From Segatella hominis (GTDB lineage Bacteria; Bacteroidota; Bacteroidia; Bacteroidales; Bacteroidaceae): a DNA stretch of 39,088 bases. Location of the stretch: NCBI RefSeq assembly GCF_004535825.1, contig NZ_SGVY01000038.1, positions 1 to 39,088 of the forward strand, written 5' to 3'. The notes beneath the pieces were generated by a model. That model saw only the letters and a list, made by a program, of their open reading frames with translations. It had not been told where the DNA came from and did not search any database. The position numbers and the translations under genes were made by a program. Each line of letters begins with the position of its first letter. Positions within the stretch are counted from its first letter, which is position 1. Of this stretch, positions 14,533 to 23,458 are shown piece after piece.

Positions 14533-16878
14533 ATGAACAAGATTATCAAAAAAATACAATATTCAGAGAAGGTATATCGTTTCGACGTAGAAGCACCTTT
14601 GATAGCTAAAAGCCGCAAGGCAGGTAACTTCGTCATCATCCGTGTGGATGACAATAGTGAGCGTATGCCTCTGACTATCGCTGATGCAGACATAGAAAAA
14701 GGCACCATCACTCTGGTTGTGCAGAAGGTTGGATTATCATCTACCAAACTCTGTAATCTCAACGAAGGAGATGAAATCCATGATGTTGTGGGTCCTCTCG
14801 GCAACCCAACCCATATCGAGAACTATGGTACAGTAATCTGTGCGGGCGGTGGTGTAGGTGTAGCTCCAATGCTCCCTATCATGCGTGCCCTCAAAGCTGC
14901 AGGCAACCGTGTTCTCTCTGTGATTGCTGGCCGCAACAAGGAATTGGTAATCATGGAAGATGAAGTTCGCGCTTCCAGTGACGAACTGATTATCATGACC
15001 GATGACGGAAGTTACGGCGAGAAAGGTGTTGTAACTGTCGGTATCGAAAAGCTCATCAATCAGGAGCACATCGATAAGGTATTTGCCATCGGCCCTCCTA
15101 TCATGATGAAATTCTGCTGCCTTTTGACTCAAAAATACAATATCCCTACAGACGTTTCCCTCAACACGATTATGGTGGATGGTACAGGTATGTGCGGTGC
15201 CTGCCGATTGACCATTGGCGGCAAGACTAAGTTTGTCTGCATCGACGGTCCTGAGTTTGACGGAGCATTGGTTGACTGGGATGAGATGTTCAAGCGCATG
15301 GGTACCTTCAAGGATGCAGAGCGTGAAGAGATGGAGCATTTCGAAGAGCACCTTGCAACAGTAGAAACAAACAAGAATAAGGAGACGACAGATGTAACGA
15401 TGGACGTAGAGCCTACTACAGAAAGTATCGCTGAGCTTACCGACCGCAACTCTGAGTGGCGCAAGCAGTTACGCACTTCGATGAAAGCAAAAGAGCGCAC
15501 TGCCATAGAGCGTGTTAAGATGCCTGAGTTGGATCCAGTATATCGTGCCACCACACGTACAGAAGAGGTCAATATCGGTTTAACCAAGGAGATGGCATTG
15601 ACAGAAGCCAAGCGATGTCTGGACTGCCCAAAACCTACCTGTATGGAAGGTTGTCCTGTAAGCATCAATATTCCATCTTTCATCAAGAATATCGAACGCG
15701 GCCAGTTCTTAGCAGCAGCTAAGGTTCTGAAAAACACCTCTGCCCTGCCTGCCGTTTGCGGTCGTGTATGTCCACAAGAGAAACAATGCGAGAGCAAATG
15801 TATCCACCTCAAGATGAACGAGCCTGCAGTGGCAATCGGATATCTTGAGCGATTTGCAGCTGACTACGAGCGCCAGAGCGGAAATATTTCCGTTCCAGAA
15901 CTGGAACCAGCCAATGGTATAAAGGTAGCAGTAGTAGGCTCTGGTCCTTCCGGTTTGAGTTTCGCAGGCGATATGGCCAAGAAGGGATTCGACGTAACCG
16001 TATTCGAGGCACTTCACGAGATTGGTGGAGTATTGAAATATGGTATTCCTGAGTTCCGTCTGCCTAATGCCATCGTGGATGTAGAAATTGAGAATCTTCA
16101 GAAAATGGGTGTAAAATTCATTGCCGACTGCATTGTTGGTAAGACAATTTCCGTAAAGGAACTGAACGAACAGGGTTTCAAGGGCATCTTCGTGGGTTCT
16201 GGTGCAGGTCTGCCTAACTTCATGAATATTCCTGGCGAGAATGCCTTGAACATTATGTCATCCAATGAGTACCTGACCCGCGTGAACCTGATGGACGCAG
16301 CCAACCCTCATAGCGACACACCTATCAACTTAGGCAAGAAAGTAGTAGTTGTAGGCGGTGGAAATACAGCTATGGACAGTTGCCGTACTGCGAAGCGCTT
16401 GGGTGCAGATGTCACTCTGGTCTATCGCCGCTCAGAGGCAGAAATGCCAGCCCGACTGGAAGAAGTAAAGCATGCCAAGGAAGAAGGCATTACCTTCCTG
16501 ACACTCCACAACCCGAAGGAATATGAGGCTGACGAGATGGGAGCTGTAAAGGCTGTTGTACTCGACGTGATGCAGTTGGGTGAACCTGATGCCAGCGGCC
16601 GTCGCCGTCCTGAAGCTACAGGAGAGACCATCACAATAGAGTGCGACCAGGTGATTGTGGCAGTAGGTGTTAGCCCTAATCCACTCGTTCCTCAGAGTAT
16701 TGAGGGACTGGAACTTGGCAGAAAGAACACTATTGCAGTAAACGAGCAGATGCAGAGTTCACAACCAGAGATCTATGCCGGTGGCGACATCGTAAGAGGT
16801 GGTGCTACTGTGATTCTCGCCATGGGAGACGGAAGAAAAGCAGCAGAAAACATGGCAAAGCAATTGTCAGGTAAATAA
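14533..16878 (+). CDS. Fused NfnA/NfnB-like (PyrK + GltD) FAD/NAD(P) oxidoreductase
   Basis: A 781-residue fusion. Residues about 1-280 are a ferredoxin-reductase/PyrK-type module: an FAD site near RMPLTIADADIEKG, the NAD(P) loop CAGGGVGVAPMLP, and a [2Fe-2S] site with Cys221, Cys224 and Cys236 (GMCGACR ... FVC). After an acidic/Thr-rich linker (about 280-310), residues about 320-781 are a GltD/NfnB-type module: iron-sulfur ligands Cys362, Cys365, Cys370 and Cys374, then CGRVCPQEKQCESKC; an FAD fold VGSGPSGLSFAGDM; and a NADPH fold VVGGGNTAMDSC. Separate NfnA and NfnB proteins form an electron-bifurcating NADH/ferredoxin:NADP transhydrogenase; GltD alone serves glutamate synthase; related SudAB reduces sulfur compounds. 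No gltB large subunit is next to it, which favours the Nfn-like reading. Alone in its transcript. Confidence 0.85.
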   Translation: MNKIIKKIQYSEKVYRFDVEAPLIAKSRKAGNFVIIRVDDNSERMPLTIADADIEKGTITLVVQKVGLSSTKLCNLNEGDEIHDVVGPLGNPTHIENYGTVICAGGGVGVAPMLPIMRALKAAGNRVLSVIAGRNKELVIMEDEVRASSDELIIMTDDGSYGEKGVVTVGIEKLINQEHIDKVFAIGPPIMMKFCCLLTQKYNIPTDVSLNTIMVDGTGMCGACRLTIGGKTKFVCIDGPEFDGALVDWDEMFKRMGTFKDAEREEMEHFEEHLATVETNKNKETTDVTMDVEPTTESIAELTDRNSEWRKQLRTSMKAKERTAIERVKMPELDPVYRATTRTEEVNIGLTKEMALTEAKRCLDCPKPTCMEGCPVSINIPSFIKNIERGQFLAAAKVLKNTSALPAVCGRVCPQEKQCESKCIHLKMNEPAVAIGYLERFAADYERQSGNISVPELEPANGIKVAVVGSGPSGLSFAGDMAKKGFDVTVFEALHEIGGVLKYGIPEFRLPNAIVDVEIENLQKMGVKFIADCIVGKTISVKELNEQGFKGIFVGSGAGLPNFMNIPGENALNIMSSNEYLTRVNLMDAANPHSDTPINLGKKVVVVGGGNTAMDSCRTAKRLGADVTLVYRRSEAEMPARLEEVKHAKEEGITFLTLHNPKEYEADEMGAVKAVVLDVMQLGEPDASGRRRPEATGETITIECDQVIVAVGVSPNPLVPQSIEGLELGRKNTIAVNEQMQSSQPEIYAGGDIVRGGATVILAMGDGRKAAENMAKQLSGK

Positions 16879-16903
16879 ATGTAGATTCTTATAACGATAA
16901 AGC

Positions 16904-16950
16904 GAGGGGGCTTCGGGTACTCAAATAGAGACACCGAATCCCCCTCTCTT
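16904..16950 (+). terminator. Terminator of the Nfn-like gene
   Basis: GAGGGGGCTTCGGGT (16904-16918) pairs with ACCGAATCCCCCTC (16933-16946) around a 14-base loop with minor mismatches. The following CTTATG has only a short T tail. Confidence 0.65.
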
Positions 16951-16992
16951 ATGACGCAAAAGTAATAAAGAAACTAAAACATCTGCTTAAAA

Positions 16993-17024
16993 TTTGCAGT
17001 TTTCAGAGAAAATTCGTAACTTTG
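16993..17024 (+). promoter_or_regulatory. Promoter of the small exported protein gene
   Basis: TTTG (16993-16996), 20 bases, TAACTTTG (17017-17024). The leader would be about 80 bases long. Confidence 0.7.
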
Positions 17025-17111
17025 TCACCAAATCGCATGGAAAAATCCATGAAATCAAATCTATAGATGAATCAATCATAGATAAAACCAAGTCAATCAA
17101 TAGATAAAGTT

Positions 17112-17624
17112 ATGAGACAGTTGGCATTATACATCATCTTCCTGATGTCCATGGTTTTCACAAACTATGGTAAGGCGTCATCCGTCCCAGAAACTTTGAG
17201 TCTTCCCTTTGCAGAGTCATCAGAATCATTTCTTTCCGAGAGTAGTTTTTCCGAGAATCAATTTATTGTTGGTCAACATTCCGAGAGTCAAGATTCAAAG
17301 GAACTGTTCAACAAGGAAAGCCATTCCGAGGACCGACTTACTCAGATAGAACACAAGCAAAACAAGCAAGATGCACAGTTGGAAGATGCTTCTACAATCG
17401 CCTATCGCGTATGCAGCAATCGTCCACAGCGATTATTGCCAAATGGCAATATCCAGAGTAATCCATCTGCAAGTAGATTGCTTTTTAATAAAATCAAGTT
17501 TTTATCTTCACTTCTAACTGCAAATATAAGTGGCATGGAGTCTTTCCGTATGGAAACTGCCCCTATCCACTTTGATGTCGCCAGCAAATATTACGTCATT
17601 TGCCTGCGACATCTACGGTGTTAG
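17112..17624 (+). CDS. Small exported Ser/Glu-rich protein, unknown
   Basis: 170 residues, family not recognised. The start MRQLALYIIFLMSMVFTNYG looks like a signal peptide or a membrane anchor. Residues about 30-75 are low-complexity and rich in Ser and Glu, with SE repeated in FLSES, FSENQ, HSESQ and HSEDR. In the DNA the heptamer TTCCGAG occurs at 17234, 17249, 17279 and 17324, all at multiples of 15 bases. The C-terminal third is basic and ends YYVICLRHLRC, with a cysteine as last residue. It has a good promoter and codon use consistent with a real gene, but no function can be assigned. Confidence 0.6.
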   Translation: MRQLALYIIFLMSMVFTNYGKASSVPETLSLPFAESSESFLSESSFSENQFIVGQHSESQDSKELFNKESHSEDRLTQIEHKQNKQDAQLEDASTIAYRVCSNRPQRLLPNGNIQSNPSASRLLFNKIKFLSSLLTANISGMESFRMETAPIHFDVASKYYVICLRHLRC

Positions 17625-17735
17625 TACTTATTCTTCTCTTTTTATATTTTATTCTGTTTTACCGCATGCTATCAGCATACGATAAGGCAGGTCACACCCA
17701 CCCTTATATTAAAAAAACAGTTCTCTATATATAAG

Positions 17736-17801
17736 TATGCTCGAACATACAAAGCCAGTTTGAGCATATAGAAACAATTCGAACCTAAAGAGATGGTTCG
17801 A
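17736..17801 (+). promoter_or_regulatory. Two tandem hairpins before the 132-residue gene
   Basis: TATGCTCGAAC (17736-17746) pairs with GTTTGAGCATA (17758-17768) with one mismatch, and TCGAACC (17779-17785) pairs exactly with GGTTCGA (17795-17801). Both lie 40-100 bases before the start codon at 17839, with no T-runs after them, so they look more like leader structures or operators than a terminator. Confidence 0.45.
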
Positions 17802-17838
17802 CATTTATAAACAAGAAAAGAATAAGTAATTAAAGAAT

Positions 17839-18237
17839 ATGGCAAAGATTAATCATTTAGAGATGGGTGCCGATGTTATGGCGCTCAATGATATAGAAGT
17901 AAAGAAAGGTTTCTTAGGTTTGAGTTGTAAACTCATTTACAAACCAACCAACAGTGTGATTAAGATAAAGGAGAAAGAATACTCCGCAGAGGATGGAAAG
18001 AAGTTGGGTAACATTCTTTCTGCAGATCCTAACGATGTGGAAACTGCTATCAATAAGTTTCCTGTATCTGCCATCAACATGGGCAATGTAAAGTTGGAAG
18101 CTTGCCTCTCGGATGACCATCAGTTTGTTGCCACCCAACTCCTTTCATTTCAGGACTTCGGTTACAAACCAGTCACAGAGATGGTAGTATATACTGGCAA
18201 GACAGCTGAAGCTTTCGCCAAGTTGTTTACTGCCTAA
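17839..18237 (+). CDS. Conserved-looking 132-residue cytoplasmic protein, unknown
   Basis: 132 residues with no signal peptide and no membrane segment. It is a mix of strands and helices (ADVMALNDIEVKKGFLGLSC, KLIYKPTNSVIKIKEKEY, AFAKLFTA). I do not recognise the family and see no catalytic or metal motif. It ends directly before a strong double hairpin and has a structured upstream region (17736-17801). Composition and codon use match the neighbours, so I consider it a real gene. Confidence 0.72.
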   Translation: MAKINHLEMGADVMALNDIEVKKGFLGLSCKLIYKPTNSVIKIKEKEYSAEDGKKLGNILSADPNDVETAINKFPVSAINMGNVKLEACLSDDHQFVATQLLSFQDFGYKPVTEMVVYTGKTAEAFAKLFTA

Positions 18238-18255
18238 AAGATAATCAATACAAGA

Positions 18256-18290
18256 GGGCATATTAAAGTCAGTGGGACTTTGATATGCCC
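18256..18290 (+). terminator. Perfect hairpin after the 132-residue gene
   Basis: GGGCATATTAAAGTC (18256-18270) pairs with GACTTTGATATGCCC (18276-18290), 15 pairs including one T-G, around AGTGG. There is no T-run on the plus strand (AAAATC follows). Confidence 0.7.
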
Positions 18291-18291
18291 A

Positions 18292-18351
18292 AAATCATAA
18301 TTCCCCCGCAACTGATGCGATATCGTATCAGCTACGGGGGAATTATGATTT
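18292..18351. terminator. Bidirectional terminator between convergent genes
   Basis: AAATCATAATTCCCCCG (arm starting 18292) pairs with CGGGGGAATTATGATTT (arm ending 18351). The loop holds a second near-palindrome (18312-18331, core CGATATCG). It sits between two convergent transcripts and has T-rich ends on both strands. Confidence 0.8.
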
Positions 18352-18383
18352 ATTATATTCTGTTCTTAAAGAATTCCCATTAT

Positions 18384-19562
18384 CTATGATTGCTTTCCAA
18401 CAGCCTCTGCCAATTGTTCGAGAGCCTGTCTGATTATCACGCGGGGACTCGCCACATTCAAGCGCATGAATCCCTCACCACCAGGACCAAACATTTCACC
18501 ATCATTCAGTGCCAGATGAGCCTTGTCGATAAAAAGGTCAAGCAACTGTTCATGGTTGAGATGCAAATCCCTACAGTTAAGCCAAACCAAGAAGGAAGCC
18601 TGAGGACGCAAAGGACGGATGCCCGGAATATGCTCCCGGCAGAAATCCTCTACGAAACGGATGTTTTCTTCAATATAAGCAAGCATCTGCTGGCGATACT
18701 CCTCTCCATGACGGAATGCTGCAATCGTGGCTATTGGCGAAAAGATTGTCGGCTCATCCAACTCGTTGGCACTCAACCAGCCATAGAATTTGCGGCGGAT
18801 ATCCTCATTGGGAATAATAGAATAACTGCTCACGATACCTGCGATATTGAAAGTCTTGCTGGGTGCTTGGAAAGTAATACTGATTTCACGCGCCTTATCA
18901 GAGACTGATGCAAATGGGATATGCTTATGTCCGAAGATGGCCATATCAGCATGTATCTCATCTGAAATCACAATCAGATGATGCTCATAACAGAAGTCAG
19001 CCAAACGCTGCAAGGTTTCTCGATCCCATGTAATACCACCTGGATTATGAGGATTGCAGAGAATGAATACCTTGCACTTCTCATCGCAAACCTTCTCCAA
19101 CTGTTCGAAATCCATCTCATAATATCCATCTTCACGCATTTTCAGCGGATTGAACACCACTTCCCTGCCATTTCCCTCTGGGGTCAGACGGAACGGATGA
19201 TAAACCGGCGGCTGGATTATAACCTTCTCGTCTTCCTTGGTGAACACATTGATGACCATGCCAATGCCCTTGACAATTCCTGGAATAAAACGAATCCACT
19301 CCCGCTTGACATTCCACTGGTGATGGTCTCTCACCCAATCCATGATAGATGGCAGAAAATCTTCTGGCTCTACCGTATAGCCGAAGAGAGAATGTTCCAG
19401 ACGGTCTTTGATGGCATCTGTGATAAAGGCGGGTGTCTCAAAATCCATATCAGCCACCCAGAGAGGAAGAAGATCCTTTCTTCCCCAACGTGGCAGCAAA
19501 GCCTCATGCTTGAGGTCACCACTGCCAGAGCGGTCTATGATCTTATCAAAATCGTATTTCAT
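18384..19562 (-). CDS. MalY/PatB-type PLP enzyme (probable cystathionine beta-lyase)
   Basis: 392 residues of fold-type I aminotransferase, MalY/PatB branch. Diagnostic parts: LPLWVADMDFETP near the N-terminus, GYTVEPEDF, the CNPHNPGGITWDRETLQRLA stretch, ISDEIHADMAIFGHKHIP, and the PLP lysine in APSKTFNIAG at about residue 236. Such enzymes cleave cystathionine or cysteine S-conjugates to pyruvate, ammonia and a thiol. It is the second gene of a two-gene operon, 41 bases after the transsulfuration-type gene, which supports a role in methionine/cysteine metabolism. It ends against the terminator at 18292-18351. Confidence 0.88.
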   Translation of the reverse strand: MKYDFDKIIDRSGSGDLKHEALLPRWGRKDLLPLWVADMDFETPAFITDAIKDRLEHSLFGYTVEPEDFLPSIMDWVRDHHQWNVKREWIRFIPGIVKGIGMVINVFTKEDEKVIIQPPVYHPFRLTPEGNGREVVFNPLKMREDGYYEMDFEQLEKVCDEKCKVFILCNPHNPGGITWDRETLQRLADFCYEHHLIVISDEIHADMAIFGHKHIPFASVSDKAREISITFQAPSKTFNIAGIVSSYSIIPNEDIRRKFYGWLSANELDEPTIFSPIATIAAFRHGEEYRQQMLAYIEENIRFVEDFCREHIPGIRPLRPQASFLVWLNCRDLHLNHEQLLDLFIDKAHLALNDGEMFGPGGEGFMRLNVASPRVIIRQALEQLAEAVGKQS

Positions 19563-19603
19563 AACTTTCTTTTTTATACAAGTGATTACCCGATGTCCAA
19601 AAA

Positions 19604-20782
19604 CTAACCAAGTGCCTGCTTGATATCCTCAAATAAATCCTCTACATCCTCAAGACCTACGCTGAATCGGATAGTCGTATCCAAGACATCCATACTTGCA
19701 CGCATCTTCTCTGGGAAACCTCCGAAAATCGTGCTGGCAGGATGAATGGCAAGCGAACGGTTGTCAAACAGGTTGGTGGCACGATGAATCAACTTCAGAT
19801 TGTTGATGAAGTTGAAACAGGCTTCCTTGCTTTCTAAATCGATACAGATCATAGCTCCAGCCGTTTTTCCAAACTGCTTGACAGCCAACTCATGGAAAGG
19901 ATTATTCTCCAGGCCCACATAATTGACACGCTTGATTTGAGACAATGTCTGGAGTTTCTTTGCCAATTCTAATGCATTAGAAGACTGCACACGATAGCGG
20001 GCATCAAGTGTCTCCAAACCGATAGTCTGCATATAGGCTACCTGTGGAGTCATATAGGCTCCGAAATTGAATAGCATCTCCCCATAAAGACGCTTGGCAA
20101 AGTCCTTATTGTATTCAGTACCATAATCTATCACCAGACCGCCCAACGAGGTTGCACCACCGCTTACATATTTAGAACTGGATACCACCTCTATATCTAC
20201 ACCAAGATTCTTGGCAGAAAACTGGGTGAAAGGAATAATCGTAGTGTCTGCCACAAGTGGCACATTCTTGGCATGAGCCACTTCAGCAAGAGCACTCAGG
20301 TCTGCCACCTCCAACTGAGGATTGGTAATAATTTCCAGGAATACGCAACAGGTATCATCATCTATCGCCTCTTTTACCTTTTCTATATCTGTGAGATCTA
20401 CCAGATGAGTCTTTACGCCAAAACGGCGCAAAGTACCAAATAACAAAGAGAAGGTATTGCCGAAAAGATGCTTGGAGGTGACGATATTCTTACCTTGAGA
20501 AGCCAGTGCCAGTATGGTATTGCTGATGGCAGCCATACCAGAATTGAAAGCTGTGGCATGAGAGGCACCCGTAAGTGCAGCCACACGACGCTCCAGATTG
20601 GTTACCGTAGGGTTTTCTACACGAGAATAATCTGGTGCCTTGATCTTGTCTGTAAAGGCATCCGACATGATTTGCGCATTGTCAAACTCGTATGCCAATG
20701 TATTATATACTGGCACACTCAAAGAATCATAAGCGTCTCGGCGCTCATAAGCCACATGGATGGCTTGTGTCTGTTTCTTCAT
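19604..20782 (-). CDS. Cys/Met metabolism PLP enzyme (O-acetylhomoserine sulfhydrylase-like)
   Basis: 392 residues, the usual size of cystathionine gamma-synthase family proteins. It contains YSRVENPTVTNLERRVAALT, TAFNSGMAAI (phosphate-binding turn), the DTTIIPFTQFSAKNLGVDI stretch and the PLP lysine in SSSKYVSGG at about residue 204. The opening KKQTQAIHVAYERRD and VPVYNTLAYEF resemble the O-acetylhomoserine sulfhydrylase (MetY) or methionine gamma-lyase branch, but the reaction cannot be fixed from sequence alone. It leads an operon with the MalY-type gene. The leader is only about 30 bases, too short for a SAM riboswitch. Confidence 0.85.
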   Translation of the reverse strand: MKKQTQAIHVAYERRDAYDSLSVPVYNTLAYEFDNAQIMSDAFTDKIKAPDYSRVENPTVTNLERRVAALTGASHATAFNSGMAAISNTILALASQGKNIVTSKHLFGNTFSLLFGTLRRFGVKTHLVDLTDIEKVKEAIDDDTCCVFLEIITNPQLEVADLSALAEVAHAKNVPLVADTTIIPFTQFSAKNLGVDIEVVSSSKYVSGGATSLGGLVIDYGTEYNKDFAKRLYGEMLFNFGAYMTPQVAYMQTIGLETLDARYRVQSSNALELAKKLQTLSQIKRVNYVGLENNPFHELAVKQFGKTAGAMICIDLESKEACFNFINNLKLIHRATNLFDNRSLAIHPASTIFGGFPEKMRASMDVLDTTIRFSVGLEDVEDLFEDIKQALG

Positions 20783-20813
20783 CTTATATAATCTAAATTT
20801 TATATTTTGATTG

Positions 20814-20821
20814 CAAAAGTA
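20814..20821 (-). promoter_or_regulatory. -7 box of the two-gene PLP operon
   Basis: Reading leftward TACTTTTG fits TAnnTTTG. The upstream part is a T-run with no clear TTTG or TTGG at the right spacing, so the promoter may need an activator or be weak. Confidence 0.55.
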
Positions 20822-20957
20822 CTAAAAAAAACAGAAAAATCATATCACATAAGTTTGGTATTTTAATCGTTTTATACTGTTTTTGCATTTCCCGCCCTCT
20901 TTCATATAATAATTTGACGTTTCTTACGTTAGTTATTGATAAAGAAACAAATTTGAA

Positions 20958-23357
20958 ATGAAACAGAAAATCATATATCTTGCCATCTTAGCATTCACTT
21001 TTGCTACACAGGCGATGGCTCAGGGATTCACGCTGCAAGGAAGGGTAACCGACCAGGACAACAACCCGGTTGAACTCGCCACCGTCTCCGTGCTCAAGCA
21101 GGGAAAAGTGGCATTTACCTCCTTAAAGGGTGAATTTAGCATGCACCTGCAATCAGCTGATAGCGTGGTAGTTAAGTTTACTATGATAGGATACAAACCT
21201 AAGGTACGTATCCTCCGTCATCCTAAAGGAAAACAAACCCTGCAAGTGGTTTTGTTTACCGATGACAATACGTTAGCAGAAGTACAGGTAACCGGACAGA
21301 AAATACAGACCGGACAAACCGAGGAACTGAAAGCAGAGGATGCCAAACTCGCACCATCGACATCTGGAAATGGCGTGGAAGGTCTCATCCAGCAACAGGC
21401 TGGTGTAAGTACGCACAATGAATTGTCATCGCAATATAATGTACGCGGTGGTGCCTTCGACGAAAATTCCGTATATATAAATAATGTGGAAGTATATCGC
21501 CCTTTGCTCGTGCGCAGCGGTCAGCAGGAAGGTCTATCTGTCATCAACCCCTATATGGTGGATAAAATCGGATTCTCTACGGGTGGATATGCTGCTAAAT
21601 ATGGCGACAAGATGAGTTCGGCACTCGACATCACCTATAAGAAACTGCAACCTAAAGGCAGCAAAAAGACCGTTACAGAAGGCACTTTAGCAGCCAGTCT
21701 TCTGGGTGCAGATGCCTACTTCGGACTGGGAACCAAGAAGTTGTCATGGCTCAACAGCATACGCTATAAGACTAATAGTTACCTGCTGGGAACCACCGAT
21801 ACAAAGGCCGAATACAAGCCGAATTTCCTCGACTACCAGACATACCTGAGCTATTGTCCCAACAAGCGGTGGAAGATAGATTTCATCGGAAATATCTCCG
21901 ACAACCATTACAACTTTGTTCCCCACGACCGAGAGACAACATTCGGAACCCAGCAGGACGTAAAGAGTTTCAGAGTCTATTTCGACGGACAGGAAAAAGA
22001 CCGTTTCCTCACCTACTTCGGTACACTCGGCATCACCCGTAACATCACCGACAAGACCAGTTTTTCTATCCTGGGAAGTGCCTTCTATAGCAAAGAACAG
22101 GAGAAATACGATATTCAGGGACAATACTGGCTCGACCAGACAGAAACCTCTGAAAATCTGGGTGTTGGAACCTATTTCGAACATGCACGCAACTATCTCA
22201 CAGCCCGCGTCTTGAGTGCCAAGGCCATCCTGAAACACAAGACCAAAAAGCATGACATCGAAGTGGCATATACCTATAAGAAGGAACATATCTCTGAAAA
22301 TTCTGTAGAATACGAGATGAGAGACAGCGCAGGCTATAGTGTTCCGCATAATGGAAAAGACCTCTATATGATATACTCGATGAAGGCAAGAAATACCCTC
22401 GATGCCAACCGCATGGAAGCCTATCTGCAGGACACCTATCGTTTCACGAGTCAGGGAGGACATAGCCATTTCACACTGAACTATGGTGTGCGCATGAGCC
22501 ATTGGAGCCTCAACAAGGAAACTCTCTTCAGTCCTCGTATCTCTCTCGGTATTATCCCTTCCTATAGCGAGAACACCACATTGAGATTTGCAGCCGGACT
22601 CTACTATCAGGCACCATTCTTCAAGGAATTGCGCGATACATCTACGGTCAACGGCATCACCTATGCCACACTCAATGAAAAGATCAAGAGTCCGCGAAGC
22701 ATCCACTTCATAGCAGGATACGACTACCGCTTCCGCATCAACAACCTGCGCTATCGTTTCACGGCAGAAGCCTACTACAAGGCATTGGGTAATCTGATTC
22801 CCTACTCTGTCAACAATGTCAAGGTGGTCTATTACGGAGAAAACAGAGCCAGCGGTCACGCTGCCGGTATCGACCTGAAACTCTATGGAGAATTTGTACC
22901 GGGAACAGATTCCTGGCTTACCTTCTCGCTGATGAATACACAGATGAAACTCAACGGAAAGGGCGTGCCGCTACCTACAGACCAGCGATTTGCCGTAAAC
23001 CTCTTCTTCACGGATTACTTCCCAGGAACAGAGCGGTGGAGAATGTCGCTAAAACTTGCTCTGGCAGACGGTTTACCATTCTCTACACCACACAGAGAAC
23101 TGGAGACCAATACCTTCCGAGCACCAGCCTACAAACGTGCCGACATCGGTATGAGCTATCGCCTGCTCGACAACAGCAAGGGCACCAAGAAGAGTATCTT
23201 CAAGAATATCTGGCTGGGTGTAGATTGCCTCAATCTCTTCGGTATCGACAACGTCAACAGCTATTACTGGGTAACAGACGTAACCAACCAGCAGTATGCA
23301 GTACCGAATTATCTGACAGGCAGACAGGTAAATGGCCGAGTCCTCATCGAATTCTAA
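20958..23357 (+). CDS. TonB-dependent receptor with carboxypeptidase-like domain
   Basis: 799 residues. The signal peptide MKQKIIYLAILAFTFATQAMA is followed by a carboxypeptidase D regulatory-like domain at about 25-110 (FTLQGRVTDQDNNPVELATV, MIGYKPKVR), a plug domain at about 115-225 (VEGLIQQQAGVSTHNELSSQ, YNVRGGAFDENSVYINNVEV) and a 22-strand barrel ending in GRQVNGRVLIEF, with the terminal aromatic residue needed for outer-membrane insertion. There is no SusD-type partner, so it is not a Sus glycan system; it may carry a siderophore, vitamin or peptide, or act as a DUF4480-like receptor. No regulator or sigma/anti-sigma pair is adjacent. It is transcribed divergently from the PLP operon. 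Confidence 0.93.
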   Translation: MKQKIIYLAILAFTFATQAMAQGFTLQGRVTDQDNNPVELATVSVLKQGKVAFTSLKGEFSMHLQSADSVVVKFTMIGYKPKVRILRHPKGKQTLQVVLFTDDNTLAEVQVTGQKIQTGQTEELKAEDAKLAPSTSGNGVEGLIQQQAGVSTHNELSSQYNVRGGAFDENSVYINNVEVYRPLLVRSGQQEGLSVINPYMVDKIGFSTGGYAAKYGDKMSSALDITYKKLQPKGSKKTVTEGTLAASLLGADAYFGLGTKKLSWLNSIRYKTNSYLLGTTDTKAEYKPNFLDYQTYLSYCPNKRWKIDFIGNISDNHYNFVPHDRETTFGTQQDVKSFRVYFDGQEKDRFLTYFGTLGITRNITDKTSFSILGSAFYSKEQEKYDIQGQYWLDQTETSENLGVGTYFEHARNYLTARVLSAKAILKHKTKKHDIEVAYTYKKEHISENSVEYEMRDSAGYSVPHNGKDLYMIYSMKARNTLDANRMEAYLQDTYRFTSQGGHSHFTLNYGVRMSHWSLNKETLFSPRISLGIIPSYSENTTLRFAAGLYYQAPFFKELRDTSTVNGITYATLNEKIKSPRSIHFIAGYDYRFRINNLRYRFTAEAYYKALGNLIPYSVNNVKVVYYGENRASGHAAGIDLKLYGEFVPGTDSWLTFSLMNTQMKLNGKGVPLPTDQRFAVNLFFTDYFPGTERWRMSLKLALADGLPFSTPHRELETNTFRAPAYKRADIGMSYRLLDNSKGTKKSIFKNIWLGVDCLNLFGIDNVNSYYWVTDVTNQQYAVPNYLTGRQVNGRVLIEF

Positions 23358-23359
23358 TC

Positions 23360-23396
23360 ATTTCGGGTTGTCAGATTATTATTTCGGGTTGTCAGA
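23360..23396 (+). repeat. Two ATTTCGGGTTGTCAGA repeats
   Basis: ATTTCGGGTTGTCAGA occurs at 23360-23375 and 23381-23396, with a 21-base period. The first copy begins three bases after the TonB receptor stop codon. Confidence 0.85.
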
Positions 23397-23402
23397 AAGG
23401 CT

Positions 23403-23441
23403 AAAATGAACATTTAGCAGAACAAAATGAACATATTTTTG
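23403..23441 (+). promoter_or_regulatory. AAAATGAACAT repeats next to a -7-like box
   Basis: AAAATGAACAT occurs at 23403-23413 and 23424-23434, again with a 21-base period, and runs straight into TATTTTTG (23434-23441), a full -7 match. No TTTG lies at the usual distance; the first repeat occupies that place. This looks like an activator-type site. Confidence 0.45.
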
Positions 23442-23458
23442 CATAATTCGTAATATTT

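Noticed and set aside
20783-20813. Possible SAM riboswitch before the transsulfuration gene
   Set aside because: The leader between the -7 box and the start codon is only about 30 bases.
21744-22859. 371-codon minus-strand frame over the TonB receptor
   Set aside because: Shadow of the beta-barrel coding strand with no start signals or domain.
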